64,000 nucleotides of DNA from Lachnospiraceae bacterium OF09-6 (lineage in GTDB: Bacteria > Bacillota > Clostridia > Lachnospirales > Lachnospiraceae). Each line of letters starts with the position of its first letter. Positions within the stretch are counted from its first letter, which is position 1. Positions 17,640 to 25,947 of this stretch are shown piece by piece. The notes beneath the pieces are model-generated. The model ran no database searches and was not told where the DNA came from. It saw nothing but the letters and a program-made list of their open reading frames with translations. Position numbers and translations under genes: made by a program. The stretch lies in the NCBI GenBank assembly GCA_003435055.1, contig QUMM01000015.1, forward strand, positions 1 to 64,000. Reading direction: 5' to 3'.

Positions 17640-17661
17640 CTGTATCTCCCGAGCGTATATT
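17632..17661 (+). promoter_or_regulatory. Sigma-A promoter of the alcohol/aldehyde dehydrogenase operon
   Basis: Consensus -35 TTGACA (17632-17637), an 18-bp spacer and TATATT (17656-17661), about 50 bp before the first start codon. Confidence 0.7.
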
Positions 17662-17710
17662 TTTAACATGAAAAGTTTTGATTTTAAAAGTTTTTAGGAG
17701 ATATGTCATT

Positions 17711-18943
17711 ATGAATCCATTGAAAAAAGCCTACTGTCGAATGTTTCAGTCTGTCCTGAAAGCAGCCCTCCCATTTCTGCCGTATCGCAAACCAGAGATT
17801 ATCCACTCTGTCCACGGCATTCCGCAGATTCTGGAAAAGAAAAAGTGTGATCATGTGCTGATTATTACCGATACCGGTATCATCCGTCACGGCCTGATTA
17901 CCCGTCTGGAGGATACCCTGGACCGCCATTTTATTCCTTATATCATCTATGATGGCACAGTGGCTAATCCTACCACTACGAATGTCAATGAAGCACTTGC
18001 CCTTTATCATGAATACGACTGCAATGCCATCATTGGCTTTGGCGGAGGTTCCAGTATCGACTGCGCCAAAGCCGTAGGCGCCAGGGTGGCCAAACCTCAT
18101 CAGTCCCTTGCAAAAATGAAGGGGATTCTGAAGGTACACAAGAGACTGCCTCTTCTCATTGCCATCCCTACCACAGCCGGGACCGGAAGCGAAACCACTC
18201 TGGCTGCTGTAATTACGGATGCCGAGACGCGTCACAAGTATCCCATCAATGATTTTCCGCTGATTCCGCAGGTCGCCGTTCTGGATCCAAAGGTCACTGC
18301 CAGTCTGCCTCCTGCCCTCACTGCCACCACCGGCATGGATGCACTGACGCATGCCGTGGAAGCCTATATAGGCAATTCTACTACAGCTGGCACGAGAGCG
18401 GATGCACTTTTTGCTGTAAAAATGATTTTTGAAAACATCGACCGTGCCTACTGTGACGGTTCTGATCTGGGAGCAAGAAAGAATATGCTTCTGGCAGCTT
18501 TTTCTGCAGGATGTGCTTTTTCCAAGTCTTATGTGGGATATGTTCATGCAGTGGCTCATTCACTGGGCGGAGAATATAATGTGCCTCACGGACTGGCCAA
18601 TGCCGTCCTGCTCCCGTTTGTACTGGAATCTTACGGACATACAATCGATGCAAAGCTTCATCAGCTGGCCATCGCCGCAGGAGTCGCAGACAAGGCTGCC
18701 ACGGAGTCACAGGCTGCCACGCAGTTTATTCAGGCCATCAAGGATATGAAGAAACGTTTTTCCATCGGCGATACCATTCCTCAAATTCGGGAAGAAGACA
18801 TTCCAAAGCTGGCTTCTTATGCCGAAAAAGAAGCCAATCCCCTTTATCCCGTACCAGTTCTTATGGATGCCAGACAGCTGGAATCGTTTTATTATCTTTT
18901 AATGGAGAAAAACGAAACTGAAGAATCAAATCAGGAGGTGTGA
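17711..18943 (+). CDS. Iron-containing alcohol dehydrogenase
   Basis: About 410 residues of the group III (Fe-dependent) alcohol dehydrogenase family, which reduces aldehydes or oxidises alcohols with NAD(P)H. Seen: GFGGGSSIDCAKAVG (nucleotide binding), PTTAGTGSETT, MDALTHAVEAYIG with a metal Asp/His, HAVAHSLGGEYNVPHGLANA with the remaining His ligands. The start at 17711 is preceded by AGGAGATATGTC; an upstream in-frame ATG is inferior. An aldehyde dehydrogenase starts 3 bp after it, so the pair probably works on the same alcohol/aldehyde couple, for example fermentation end products. The preferred substrate cannot be read from the sequence. Confidence 0.93.
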   Translation: MNPLKKAYCRMFQSVLKAALPFLPYRKPEIIHSVHGIPQILEKKKCDHVLIITDTGIIRHGLITRLEDTLDRHFIPYIIYDGTVANPTTTNVNEALALYHEYDCNAIIGFGGGSSIDCAKAVGARVAKPHQSLAKMKGILKVHKRLPLLIAIPTTAGTGSETTLAAVITDAETRHKYPINDFPLIPQVAVLDPKVTASLPPALTATTGMDALTHAVEAYIGNSTTAGTRADALFAVKMIFENIDRAYCDGSDLGARKNMLLAAFSAGCAFSKSYVGYVHAVAHSLGGEYNVPHGLANAVLLPFVLESYGHTIDAKLHQLAIAAGVADKAATESQAATQFIQAIKDMKKRFSIGDTIPQIREEDIPKLASYAEKEANPLYPVPVLMDARQLESFYYLLMEKNETEESNQEV

Positions 18944-18946
18944 GCA

Positions 18947-20326
18947 ATGACTGAACAGGAAATCCGCTGTATCGTAGACGGACAGCGAAGCTTTTTTCTT
19001 ACCGGCAATACTCTGGATGTGGAATTTCGCATTCAGTCCCTGCAAAAATTAAAAGCTTTTATTTTAAAATATGAATCAGAGATCCACGCTGCCATTCAAA
19101 AAGATCTGGGAAAGAGTAACTTCGAGAGCTATATGTGCGAAACCGGCCTAACCTTAAGCGAGATCAGTTATATGCTGAAGCATGTGCGCTCCTTTGCAAA
19201 AGAGAAACGGGTTCACACACCTCTGGCACAGTTTCATTCCAGAAGTTATCGCAAGCCATCTCCACATGGTGTGGTGCTGATAATGAGTCCATGGAACTAT
19301 CCATTTCTGCTGACCATAGAGCCTCTGGTGGATGCAATTGCCGCAGGGAATACTGTTGTAATCAAGCCAAGTGCTTACTCCCCGAATACCAGCGCCGTTA
19401 TTTACCGTATGATCAGTGAGTGTTTTTCACCAGAATATGTTTCTGTTATCACCGGAGGACGCGCTGAAAATACCTGTCTTCTTGGAGAAAAATTTGATTA
19501 TATTTTCTTTACCGGAAGTCAGTCTGTGGGAAAAGAAGTCATGAAAAAAGCTGCAGAACATTTGACACCAGTTACCCTGGAGCTGGGTGGAAAGAGCCCT
19601 TGCATTGTGGAAAAGAGCGCCAACCTGAAGCTGGCTGCCAAAAGAATCGTATTTGGAAAATATTTGAACTGTGGTCAGACCTGCGTAGCACCGGATTATA
19701 TCTATTGTGATGCATCCGTGAAAGATGCACTGCTCAAAGAGATCCGGCATCAGATTCGCAAACAGTTTGGAAAACAGCCATTAAACAATACCAACTATGG
19801 ACACATTATCAATGAGAAACATTTTCAACGTATCTGTTCTCTGATAGATCCATCTAAAGTTGTAGTCGGTGGAGAAACCAACCCGGAACATCTGCGGATT
19901 GCTCCTACGGTCATGGATCACGTAACCTTCCAGGATTCCGTCATGGGTCAGGAGATCTTTGGCCCGGTTCTGCCAGTGCTCACTTACAAGACACTTGATG
20001 AAGCCATCAGTCAGATCCAAGCCATGCCCCATCCGCTTGCTCTGTATCTGTTCACCTCCGATCAGACTATTGCACAGAAAGTCACTTCCCGCTGTGGATT
20101 CGGTGGTGGCTGCATCAACGATACCATTATCCATCTGGCCACCAGCGAAATGGGATTTGGTGGATTTGGAGAAAGTGGCATGGGCTCTTACCATGGAAAA
20201 GACGGATTTGATACTTTCAGCCATTATAAGAGCATCGTAGATAAAAAAACATGGCTGGACCTTCCTATGAGATACCAGCCATATCGTGCCTTTCATAACA
20301 AACTGATCCATATGTTTCTGAAGTAG
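18947..20326 (+). CDS. NAD(P)-dependent aldehyde dehydrogenase (ALDH3-like)
   Basis: 459 residues, the length of class 3 / CoA-independent aldehyde dehydrogenases, which oxidise aldehydes to acids. Seen: SPWNYPFLLTIEPLVDAIAAG (substrate of the NAD fold), FTGSQSVGKEVMKKA, the general-base Glu in TLELGGKSPCIVE, the catalytic Cys in CGQTCVAPDY, EIFGPVLPV and GGFGESGMGSYHG. The last residues are hydrophobic-basic (RAFHNKLIHMFLK), as in membrane-associated ALDH3 forms. AGGAGGTGAGCA gives a strong ribosome site, and the gene is coupled to the preceding alcohol dehydrogenase. Confidence 0.93.
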   Translation: MTEQEIRCIVDGQRSFFLTGNTLDVEFRIQSLQKLKAFILKYESEIHAAIQKDLGKSNFESYMCETGLTLSEISYMLKHVRSFAKEKRVHTPLAQFHSRSYRKPSPHGVVLIMSPWNYPFLLTIEPLVDAIAAGNTVVIKPSAYSPNTSAVIYRMISECFSPEYVSVITGGRAENTCLLGEKFDYIFFTGSQSVGKEVMKKAAEHLTPVTLELGGKSPCIVEKSANLKLAAKRIVFGKYLNCGQTCVAPDYIYCDASVKDALLKEIRHQIRKQFGKQPLNNTNYGHIINEKHFQRICSLIDPSKVVVGGETNPEHLRIAPTVMDHVTFQDSVMGQEIFGPVLPVLTYKTLDEAISQIQAMPHPLALYLFTSDQTIAQKVTSRCGFGGGCINDTIIHLATSEMGFGGFGESGMGSYHGKDGFDTFSHYKSIVDKKTWLDLPMRYQPYRAFHNKLIHMFLK

Positions 20327-20332
20327 ACAGCC

Positions 20333-20383
20333 ATTGGGGACGGAGTTTTCTGGCTCTTTAATGCCAGAACTCCGATCCCCAAT
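20333..20383. repeat. REP-like palindrome, copy 1 (GGGGACGGAG family)
   Basis: ATTGGGGACGGAGTTTTCTGGC (20333-20354) pairs with GCCAGAACTCCGATCCCCAAT with two irregularities. The same GGGGACGGAGTTTTCTGGCTC core forms a perfect stem at 54227-54272, and a variant lies at 55451-55497. Located directly after the aldehyde dehydrogenase stop. Confidence 0.75.
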
Positions 20384-20395
20384 TGAAGAAAAAAA

Positions 20396-20424
20396 GACGC
20401 AGAGTTCAAATTTGACTCTGCGTC
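20396..20424 (-). terminator. Terminator of the cobaltochelatase gene
   Basis: GACGCAGAGT (20396-20405) and ACTCTGCGTC (20415-20424) form a perfect 10-bp stem. On the minus strand TTTTTTTCTTC follows, so it ends transcription of the cobaltochelatase gene; it could also act weakly on the plus-strand operon. Confidence 0.8.
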
Positions 20425-20474
20425 TGTGCGTCTTCGTATTTCCTATGCTACCACATTGAATACAAATGTCAAGC

Positions 20475-22624
20475 TTATGATTCTGTTTTTTCTGGATTGG
20501 AAATGCTGACTACATGATCATACCATGTCCCCTTTGTTCCCAGAAGTGCCAGATCAAATTCTTCATCTACTGCTTCTACAGGAATATCAAAGCCATATAC
20601 TTCTTCGGTCTCTCCATCACTGTAAGTCACTTCATCTGTAGTAGGCTCAAGCAGTTCTGCACCATCTTTCTGTGCATCTTCTGCTTTTCCTACAAACAGA
20701 TTCACGATGTTCTTGGATGCCAGGCTGACATGGAAGGTCATTTTACCATCTTTTACGGTAAGAGTACCTTTTCCATCACATGCTTCATTGGCATGGAACA
20801 TACTGCTGTCGGTATCAAAATCAGCGGTATAAGTACCATCTTCTAAGGCATTCTCTAATTTAGAGTTTTTTTTTCCGTTTCTGTCTCTGTTTCTTCTGTG
20901 GCTGCCTCAGTAGTCTCCTCTTCAGAATCTGCTTCACTGATTGCTTCGGTAGTTTCTTCCTCGGATGTTGCTTCTGTGGTCTCTTCTGCTCCACCGATCT
21001 CGTCAATGGCTGCTGCTGAATGATCTACATAGATCTGCTGGATATCTGCGATCTCTCCAAGTCCTGCAATCTGGCAGTCTACACTGTCAAATTCTCCGCT
21101 TGCTTCGAACTGGCTCTTCCAGGAGTCTTCGTCATCTCCTGCCATATCATTGTTGGCATGGTCGCCTGCTACTACCATCAGTGGACGGAGTACTACTTTC
21201 TTGTATCCTGCTTCTTTCACTGCTTCAATCACTGCTTCGCATGCGGTCTCTTCCGGTTTTCCTTCTACAGTTCCGATGAAGACATTCTCATATCCAAGAT
21301 CATTCATCTGTGTCTGCATCTGGCTGTAGCTTATCTGTGCAGTATGGGATGTTCCATGACCCATGAATACGAATGCGGTTCCATCTTCTTTTGCTGCGTC
21401 CAGATCATCATATCCTGCTTCTGCTACAGCTGCTGCCGTAATGGATTCTGCTACTTTTTCTTTATCATCGTTGACTGCTTCTGCATCATCTCCAACTTCT
21501 CCCAGAAGTGGCTCAGCGATCACTACAGAATCAAACTTATCTTTGTATTCTTCTACTGCCTCTGTCAGTTCATCATATTCTGCTCCGTGCATCAGATGTG
21601 TTGGCTGTACTACCAGGTTCTTTACGCCGTTGTCTACTGCACGGTCCAGAGCCTGCTGCATATTGTCGATGCATTCATCATCTCTCGCTTCTACATGGTT
21701 GATGATGATCTGTGCAGTAAAGGCTCTTCTTACAGACCAGTCTGGGTATGCATCTGCAAGGGCTTTTTCGATTCCTCCGATATCAGCCACACGGCTGTCA
21801 TTGAAGGATGTACCGAAGCTAACTACCAGCAGTTCGTTTTCACCGATTTCATCTTCATTTAATGGATCATCCTTGCTGGCATCTCCGGTATCTCTTCCGA
21901 AGTAATCAGGATCTGCATTTTCACCTTCTACCAGTTCCTTCTGTTCATCTGTCAGGGCATCCCATGCTTCCTTAGCGGCTTTGCACTGTTCATCTGTATC
22001 ATCTGTTCTTTCCTGAACATAGATGGCATCGATCAGATCTGCTACTTCATCCGCCTTTGCCTGGTCATCATCAGCTGCTTCTGATGCTGCCTCTGTGGTT
22101 TCTTCTTCTGATGCTGCTTCTGCAGCTGTCTCTTCTGTTGCACCTTCTGAAACAGCTTCTGTTGTTTTCTCTTCCGATACTGCTTCGGTGGTTTCTTCTT
22201 CTGAAGCGGCTTCGGTTGCAGCTTCAGCAGCTGTTTCTTTCTCTGTTGCAGCTTCTGTAGCTTCTTCTGATGCAGCTTCTGTGGTTTCTTCCTCAGACTC
22301 TGCTTCACTTGCTGCGACCGCTACTGCTTTTTCAGTTGCTCCCTCTGTCTGAGCCTCTGCTTTTTCTTCTGTTGCAGCCTCGGTCTCTTCTGCCTCAGTA
22401 GCTTTCTCTGTTGCAGCTTCCGTTGTCTCTTCTTCCGATGCTGCTTCTGTAGTCTCTGCTTCTGTTGCCCCTTCTGTGGTCTCTGCTTCCGTCTTCGCCT
22501 CGGTAGTTGCTTCAGTTGCAGCTTTTGTCTCAGCTTCTGTTGTCTTTGTCGTGCTGCCACCGCATCCGGTCAGTAAAGATGCTACCATTGCTGCGGAAAG
22601 TACCACTGCCATTTTTCTCTTCAT
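20475..22624 (-). CDS. cbiK: Lipoprotein cobaltochelatase (CbiK-type) with C-terminal binding domain (frameshift at A9)
   Basis: Signal peptide with lipobox (MKRKMAVVLSAAMV...LLTGC) anchors the protein outside the membrane. A ~170-residue linker made almost only of T, E, A and S follows. The chelatase domain shows LLVVSFGTSFNDSR, the metal His in FMGHGTSHTAQISY and VVAGDHANNDM, as in anaerobic sirohydrochlorin cobaltochelatase CbiK, which inserts Co(II) (or Fe) into a tetrapyrrole. Frame one stops at 20855 just after a run of nine A (20866-20874). One more A would continue into NSKLENALEDGTYTADFD and a ~120-residue domain ending at 20475, giving about 716 residues. That domain resembles the N-terminal domain of the FecB-type protein at 8789. 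A cobalamin riboswitch lies upstream. The slip may be an error, phase variation or transcriptional slippage. Confidence 0.82.
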
Positions 22625-22671
22625 AAGAATCTTCCTCCTTGCGCATATGACGCATAAAAATTAAATGCTAA

Positions 22672-22935
22672 AAAGAGAGCGTTCACCACGAGGTGAACAC
22701 TCTCTGAAAATACATTCCGTCTCTCATTCGGTTCATATGTACTGCCAAGCCCTCGTGACATGGAACCTCTGGTTCCCGTACAACAAAAGGCAGTTCTCCC
22801 GACTTATTGATCAGACGCTCCGGCCCCCTTCCCAGTTACCCAGTGGTCATCAGCCTTCACTCTCAAAATACGGTGACGAGTTCGCACAGGAATCACACCT
22901 GTTTCTCTTTTCAGCAGACAATTTGTCTGACACCT
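22672..22935 (-). promoter_or_regulatory. Cobalamin riboswitch
   Basis: Minus-strand leader of the cobaltochelatase gene. Conserved pieces in order: ACAGGTGTGATTCCTGTGCG (P3/P4 region, 22877-22896 area), CTCGTCACCGTA, GTGAAGGCTGATGACCACTG and GTAACTGGGAAGG (B12-box region, 22820-22850 area), then a GCATATG-type 3' arm and a terminator. This is a class I-type adenosylcobalamin element as in Firmicutes. Binding of cobalamin is expected to favour the terminator at 22674-22705 and switch off the chelatase. Confidence 0.9.
22674..22705 (-). terminator. Riboswitch-controlled terminator
   Basis: AGAGAGCGTTCACC (22674-22687) pairs with GGTGAACACTCTCT (22692-22705) around ACGA, with a single mismatch. 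On the minus strand TTTTTAGC follows the stem. It is the expression platform of the cobalamin riboswitch, about 50 bp before the start codon. Confidence 0.88.
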
Positions 22936-22981
22936 TTTGTTTAACTTATGTAATTGTATTGCTCTCTTTTGTTCAAAGCCA

Positions 22982-23010
22982 AGTATAGCACACTCATTTT
23001 GGCTGTGCAA
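22982..23010 (-). promoter_or_regulatory. Sigma-A promoter of the cobalamin riboswitch transcript
   Basis: TTGCAC (minus strand, 23005-23010), 17-bp spacer, TATACT (22982-22987), giving a leader of about 350 bases before the chelatase start. Confidence 0.75.
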
Positions 23011-23032
23011 GAGGCAGTTGCATTTACATTAT

Positions 23033-23140
23033 TCATTTTTCCATTCCCTCTTCCCAGGCCTCTTCTCTCTGCACTGCTATATCTGTCTCATAGTCATATT
23101 CTGCCAGTAACATATTTTCCACCTCACTTCCACGTCTCAT
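23033..23140 (-). pseudogene. Relic of an Rpn/PD-(D/E)XK protein C-terminus
   Basis: A 35-codon frame (MRRGSEVENMLLAEYDYET, then AVQREEAWEEGMEK and stop) resembles the C-terminal tail that ends the DUF4351/Rpn-type nuclease family (RRGSEVENML..EYD..REEGREEG). No nuclease domain remains upstream, where a stop occurs three codons before. No ribosome site is seen. Read as the leftover of a deleted copy of the family represented intact at 1238-2155. Confidence 0.55.
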
Positions 23141-23194
23141 CAAATAGTCCTGTTAAAATAAGAGTAGTCTAACACACAAAAGGGCTCTTTTACA

Positions 23195-24364
23195 CTATTT
23201 GTTTTCTTTCCAGATCTTTCCTGTTATTACACATATCGCTGCAGTAATCACCATATCTGGCAGGGTATTTCCCACCAGAAGATCCACTCGCATAAGGATA
23301 CGATATAAAATAAATCCAACTATCCAGATAATGAGATTTCGCCAGTCGAAACTTTCTTCTCTTTTATCTCTGTGAAGGATGAAAAAGTCTGCGATCTGGA
23401 TAGCAATCATCGGTGCAAATACTGATCCGATCAGATAAAGGAAATCCGTAATATCATCCATTGGGAACAGAATAGCACCCAGAGTACCGATAACGGTTAC
23501 TGCAATGGCAGCATATTTTCCTTTTATCGTTGATACAATAGATTCACTGGAAATTCCGGCAGAATAAGCATCCAGGAATGTGGTAGTAACTGTGGAAAAT
23601 ACAATAATCAACAGCCCTGCGATGCTTAATCCTGCTTTTAACAGAATCTGTGCGATATCAGACTCTCCGGTAAAGATCGCTGCCCCCATTCCGATCACAT
23701 ACATCCAGCAGCTGACCAGACCATATACGATAGCGCTGACCGCTGTTGCTTTTACCGGCTCTTTTGCCTCTCTGGTGTAATCACTGATCAGTGGAAGCCA
23801 GGAAAGCGGCATGGCTACAGCCAGTTCCACTGCGGCACCAAAGGACATAGTGTCATCTGCTGCGTTTGTCATCACATTGCCATCAAAGAAAATCACTTTA
23901 CAGAGAACCAGTGTCAGCAGGAACAGCAGTCCCATGGCAATGGTATTGATCTTGCCCAGATTGGTGATGCCGATCACGATCCACAGAATAATCAGGGCAC
24001 CGATTACCAGACACCAGATCCATCTGCCTGTGGAAAAAATGCCATCTGCTGCCAGTGCCCCATCGTAAATCATAATCGCAGTCCAGCCTACCAGCTGAAG
24101 GACATTTAAGAAAGCAAACACCAGTCCTCCCAGGCTGCCAAAGCTGCTTTTTACTGTCTCCATGGCACTCAGGCGGCTTTTTCCACCGATCACCCCAGCC
24201 AGGAACAGCATCAGGCATCCAATCACATGTCCCATCAGGATGGCTGCCAGCCCTTTGCCAAATCCTAATGAGGAAAAATAAGTTCCTGTCAAAATCTCTG
24301 CTATGGACACTCCGGCGCCAAACCAGATCAGTCCATTTTCCATAAGAGATGTACGTCGTTCCAT
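23195..24364 (-). CDS. cytX: CytX, putative hydroxymethylpyrimidine transporter
   Basis: 389 residues with about twelve hydrophobic segments, of the NCS1 nucleobase:cation symporter family. The opening MENGLIWFGAGVSIAEILTG and GKGLAAILMGHVIGCLML are typical of CytX, the NCS1 member found in TPP-riboswitch operons and predicted to import the thiamine pyrimidine HMP (family knowledge). It is the last gene of the thi operon and starts 3 bp after thiD ends, which fits a role in supplying HMP to the ThiD and ThiM-ThiE steps. Followed by an AT-rich region that could form a long CAAATAGT/ACTATTTG hairpin. Confidence 0.92.
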   Translation of the reverse strand: MERRTSLMENGLIWFGAGVSIAEILTGTYFSSLGFGKGLAAILMGHVIGCLMLFLAGVIGGKSRLSAMETVKSSFGSLGGLVFAFLNVLQLVGWTAIMIYDGALAADGIFSTGRWIWCLVIGALIILWIVIGITNLGKINTIAMGLLFLLTLVLCKVIFFDGNVMTNAADDTMSFGAAVELAVAMPLSWLPLISDYTREAKEPVKATAVSAIVYGLVSCWMYVIGMGAAIFTGESDIAQILLKAGLSIAGLLIIVFSTVTTTFLDAYSAGISSESIVSTIKGKYAAIAVTVIGTLGAILFPMDDITDFLYLIGSVFAPMIAIQIADFFILHRDKREESFDWRNLIIWIVGFILYRILMRVDLLVGNTLPDMVITAAICVITGKIWKENK

Positions 24365-24367
24365 CTG

Positions 24368-25180
24368 CTAATCCTCCTTTTCCTCTGTATACACATTGTG
24401 AATGACAAATCCATGATCCATCGGACCACTTCCCGCGCCCAGATCCAGCATGGCTGCCAGCGCTCCGGAAATATAGTCTTTTGCACGTTTCACAGAAGTA
24501 TTCAGATCATAACCCTTTGCCAGATTGGAGGCGATGGCAGAAGACAGAGTACAGCCAGTTCCGTGCGTATTCGGATTATCAATCCGCTTACCCTCAAACC
24601 ACTGATAACTGTCATTTGCATACAACAGATCATTGGCATCATTTAACTGATGGCCGCCTTTGCAGAGCACTGCACAGTGATAAGTCTCTGATATCTGTCT
24701 TGCTGCAGAGATCATATCCTCTGCACTATTAATCTTTATTCCGGTCAGTTCTTCTGCCTCCGGAATATTTGGCGTCAGGATAGCCGCCAATGGGAACAGC
24801 TCCTGTTTCAATGTTTCAATGGCATCTTCGCTGATCAGTCTGGCTCCGCTGGTAGCTACCATCACCGGATCCACTACGATATTTTTTGCCTGATACTGTT
24901 TTAGTTTTTCTGCAATGATACAAATCAGTTCACGGTCAGATACCATACCGATCTTCACTGCATCCGGGAAAATATCCGTAAATACACTATCCAGCTCCTG
25001 TCCTAAAAATTCTGGTGTTGCGTTTAAAATTGCTGTCACGCCGGTGGTATTCTGGGCGGTCAAAGCAGTGATGGCGCTCATGGCATATACGCCATTTGCC
25101 ATCATTGTCTTGATATCTGCCTGGATGCCGGCGCCTCCGCTGGAATCACTTCCAGCGATCGTTAATGCGGTTTTTCTCAT
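24368..25180 (-). CDS. thiD: Hydroxymethylpyrimidine/phosphomethylpyrimidine kinase
   Basis: 270 residues, normal ThiD length. It phosphorylates HMP to HMP-P and HMP-PP for thiamine synthesis in the cytoplasm. Ribokinase-fold marks: ALTIAGSDSSGGAGIQADIK at the N-terminus, VVDPVMVATSG, LTPNIPEAEELTG, CKGGHQ and the anion-hole/catalytic Asp region HGTGCTLSSAIA. It lies between the HAD phosphatase (104 bp upstream) and cytX (3 bp downstream) under the TPP riboswitch. Confidence 0.96.
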   Translation of the reverse strand: MRKTALTIAGSDSSGGAGIQADIKTMMANGVYAMSAITALTAQNTTGVTAILNATPEFLGQELDSVFTDIFPDAVKIGMVSDRELICIIAEKLKQYQAKNIVVDPVMVATSGARLISEDAIETLKQELFPLAAILTPNIPEAEELTGIKINSAEDMISAARQISETYHCAVLCKGGHQLNDANDLLYANDSYQWFEGKRIDNPNTHGTGCTLSSAIASNLAKGYDLNTSVKRAKDYISGALAAMLDLGAGSGPMDHGFVIHNVYTEEKED

Positions 25181-25243
25181 TTTTCTTCTCCTTTTCGCAT
25201 ACGTTTTCTATCGCGACAGAAGGTGGTGCCCCCAATCTGCCGC

Positions 25244-25283
25244 TGCCAGCCCGAGAAGGCTGGCCAAACACTCTCTGCAGAGT
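25244..25283 (-). other. Paired hairpins between HAD gene and thiD
   Basis: Within the 104-bp gap, CCAGCC-CGAGAA-GGCTGG and AACACTCT-CTGC-AGAGTGTT form two adjacent stems right after the HAD stop codon. No T-tract follows. They may set mRNA stability between the genes or be a repeat-type insertion; function unknown. Confidence 0.45.
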
Positions 25284-25284
25284 G

Positions 25285-25947
25285 TTATTCACTTTCCAGT
25301 TTTTTATAATACCTCATAAACTCTTTTAAATTGTTCAAATACACCTCTCCGGTTTCTTCCACTCCTGCCTGGTTCGTTTCGCCCTCGCTGTCATAGACTC
25401 CGATCGCCCGGAACCCCGCCTTCTTTGCCGTCTGCAGTGCATACAGGGAATCTTCAAATACCAGTGTTTCCTCTGGTCTGCTTCCAAGGAATTCTGCACA
25501 CCTTTGATAAATCAGTGGAGAGTGTTTACTTTCCCCGACTTCACTGGTGGTGTCGATTCGCTTCAGAAACTCCAGAAGTCCATTTCTCTTTAAGGCTCTT
25601 GTCACATGCTCCCGCGGACTGGACGTGGCCGCTGTCATAGGGATTCCTTTTTCCTGCAAAAAAGTCAGCAATTCTTTTGCGCCCACTTTTGCCTGTACTT
25701 CATAAAAGTAAAAGTCCTGAAGCATTTCCTGGATACCATCCAGAATCTCTTCTGACGACTTGTCCAGATGATATTGCTGCTTCATATATTCTGCGCCCTG
25801 CTCCATACTCATGGAAAATAAGACTTCTCTTAATTCGGGTTCTGGCCGAACACCCTGCTTTAGCAGATATCTGGCTCCCAGATCATTCCAGATCGCCATA
25901 GAGTCCAGCAATACTCCGTCCAGATCAAAAATTGCTCCCCGGATCAT
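25285..25947 (-). CDS. HAD-superfamily phosphatase in the thiamine operon
   Basis: 220 residues, HAD subfamily IA with an alpha-helical cap (beta-phosphoglucomutase/phosphatase type). Motif I is FDLDGVLLDS with nucleophile Asp, motif II TAATSSPREHV, motif III lysine at SKHSPLIY, motif IV VFEDSLYAL. It overlaps thiE by 4 bp and sits among thiamine salvage genes, so it may dephosphorylate thiamine monophosphate or a pyrimidine phosphate (inference). The operon has no thiL and no visible pyrophosphokinase. A generic sugar-phosphate phosphatase role cannot be excluded. Confidence 0.87.
   Translation of the reverse strand: MIRGAIFDLDGVLLDSMAIWNDLGARYLLKQGVRPEPELREVLFSMSMEQGAEYMKQQYHLDKSSEEILDGIQEMLQDFYFYEVQAKVGAKELLTFLQEKGIPMTAATSSPREHVTRALKRNGLLEFLKRIDTTSEVGESKHSPLIYQRCAEFLGSRPEETLVFEDSLYALQTAKKAGFRAIGVYDSEGETNQAGVEETGEVYLNNLKEFMRYYKKLESE

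Noticed and set aside
17684..18559. Long minus-strand frame opposite the alcohol dehydrogenase
   Set aside because: No ribosome site and no family features; the plus-strand dehydrogenase has all motifs, so this is an antisense shadow.
20965..22664. Ser/Ala/Val-rich plus-strand frames opposite the cobaltochelatase linker
   Set aside because: Produced by the T/E/A codon repeats on the minus strand; no start signal, no domain.
25201..25284. Candidate CRISPR or tRNA-like fold in the gap before thiD
   Set aside because: Only two unrelated hairpins, no repeat-spacer pattern and no tRNA consensus (no T-loop GGTTCGA).
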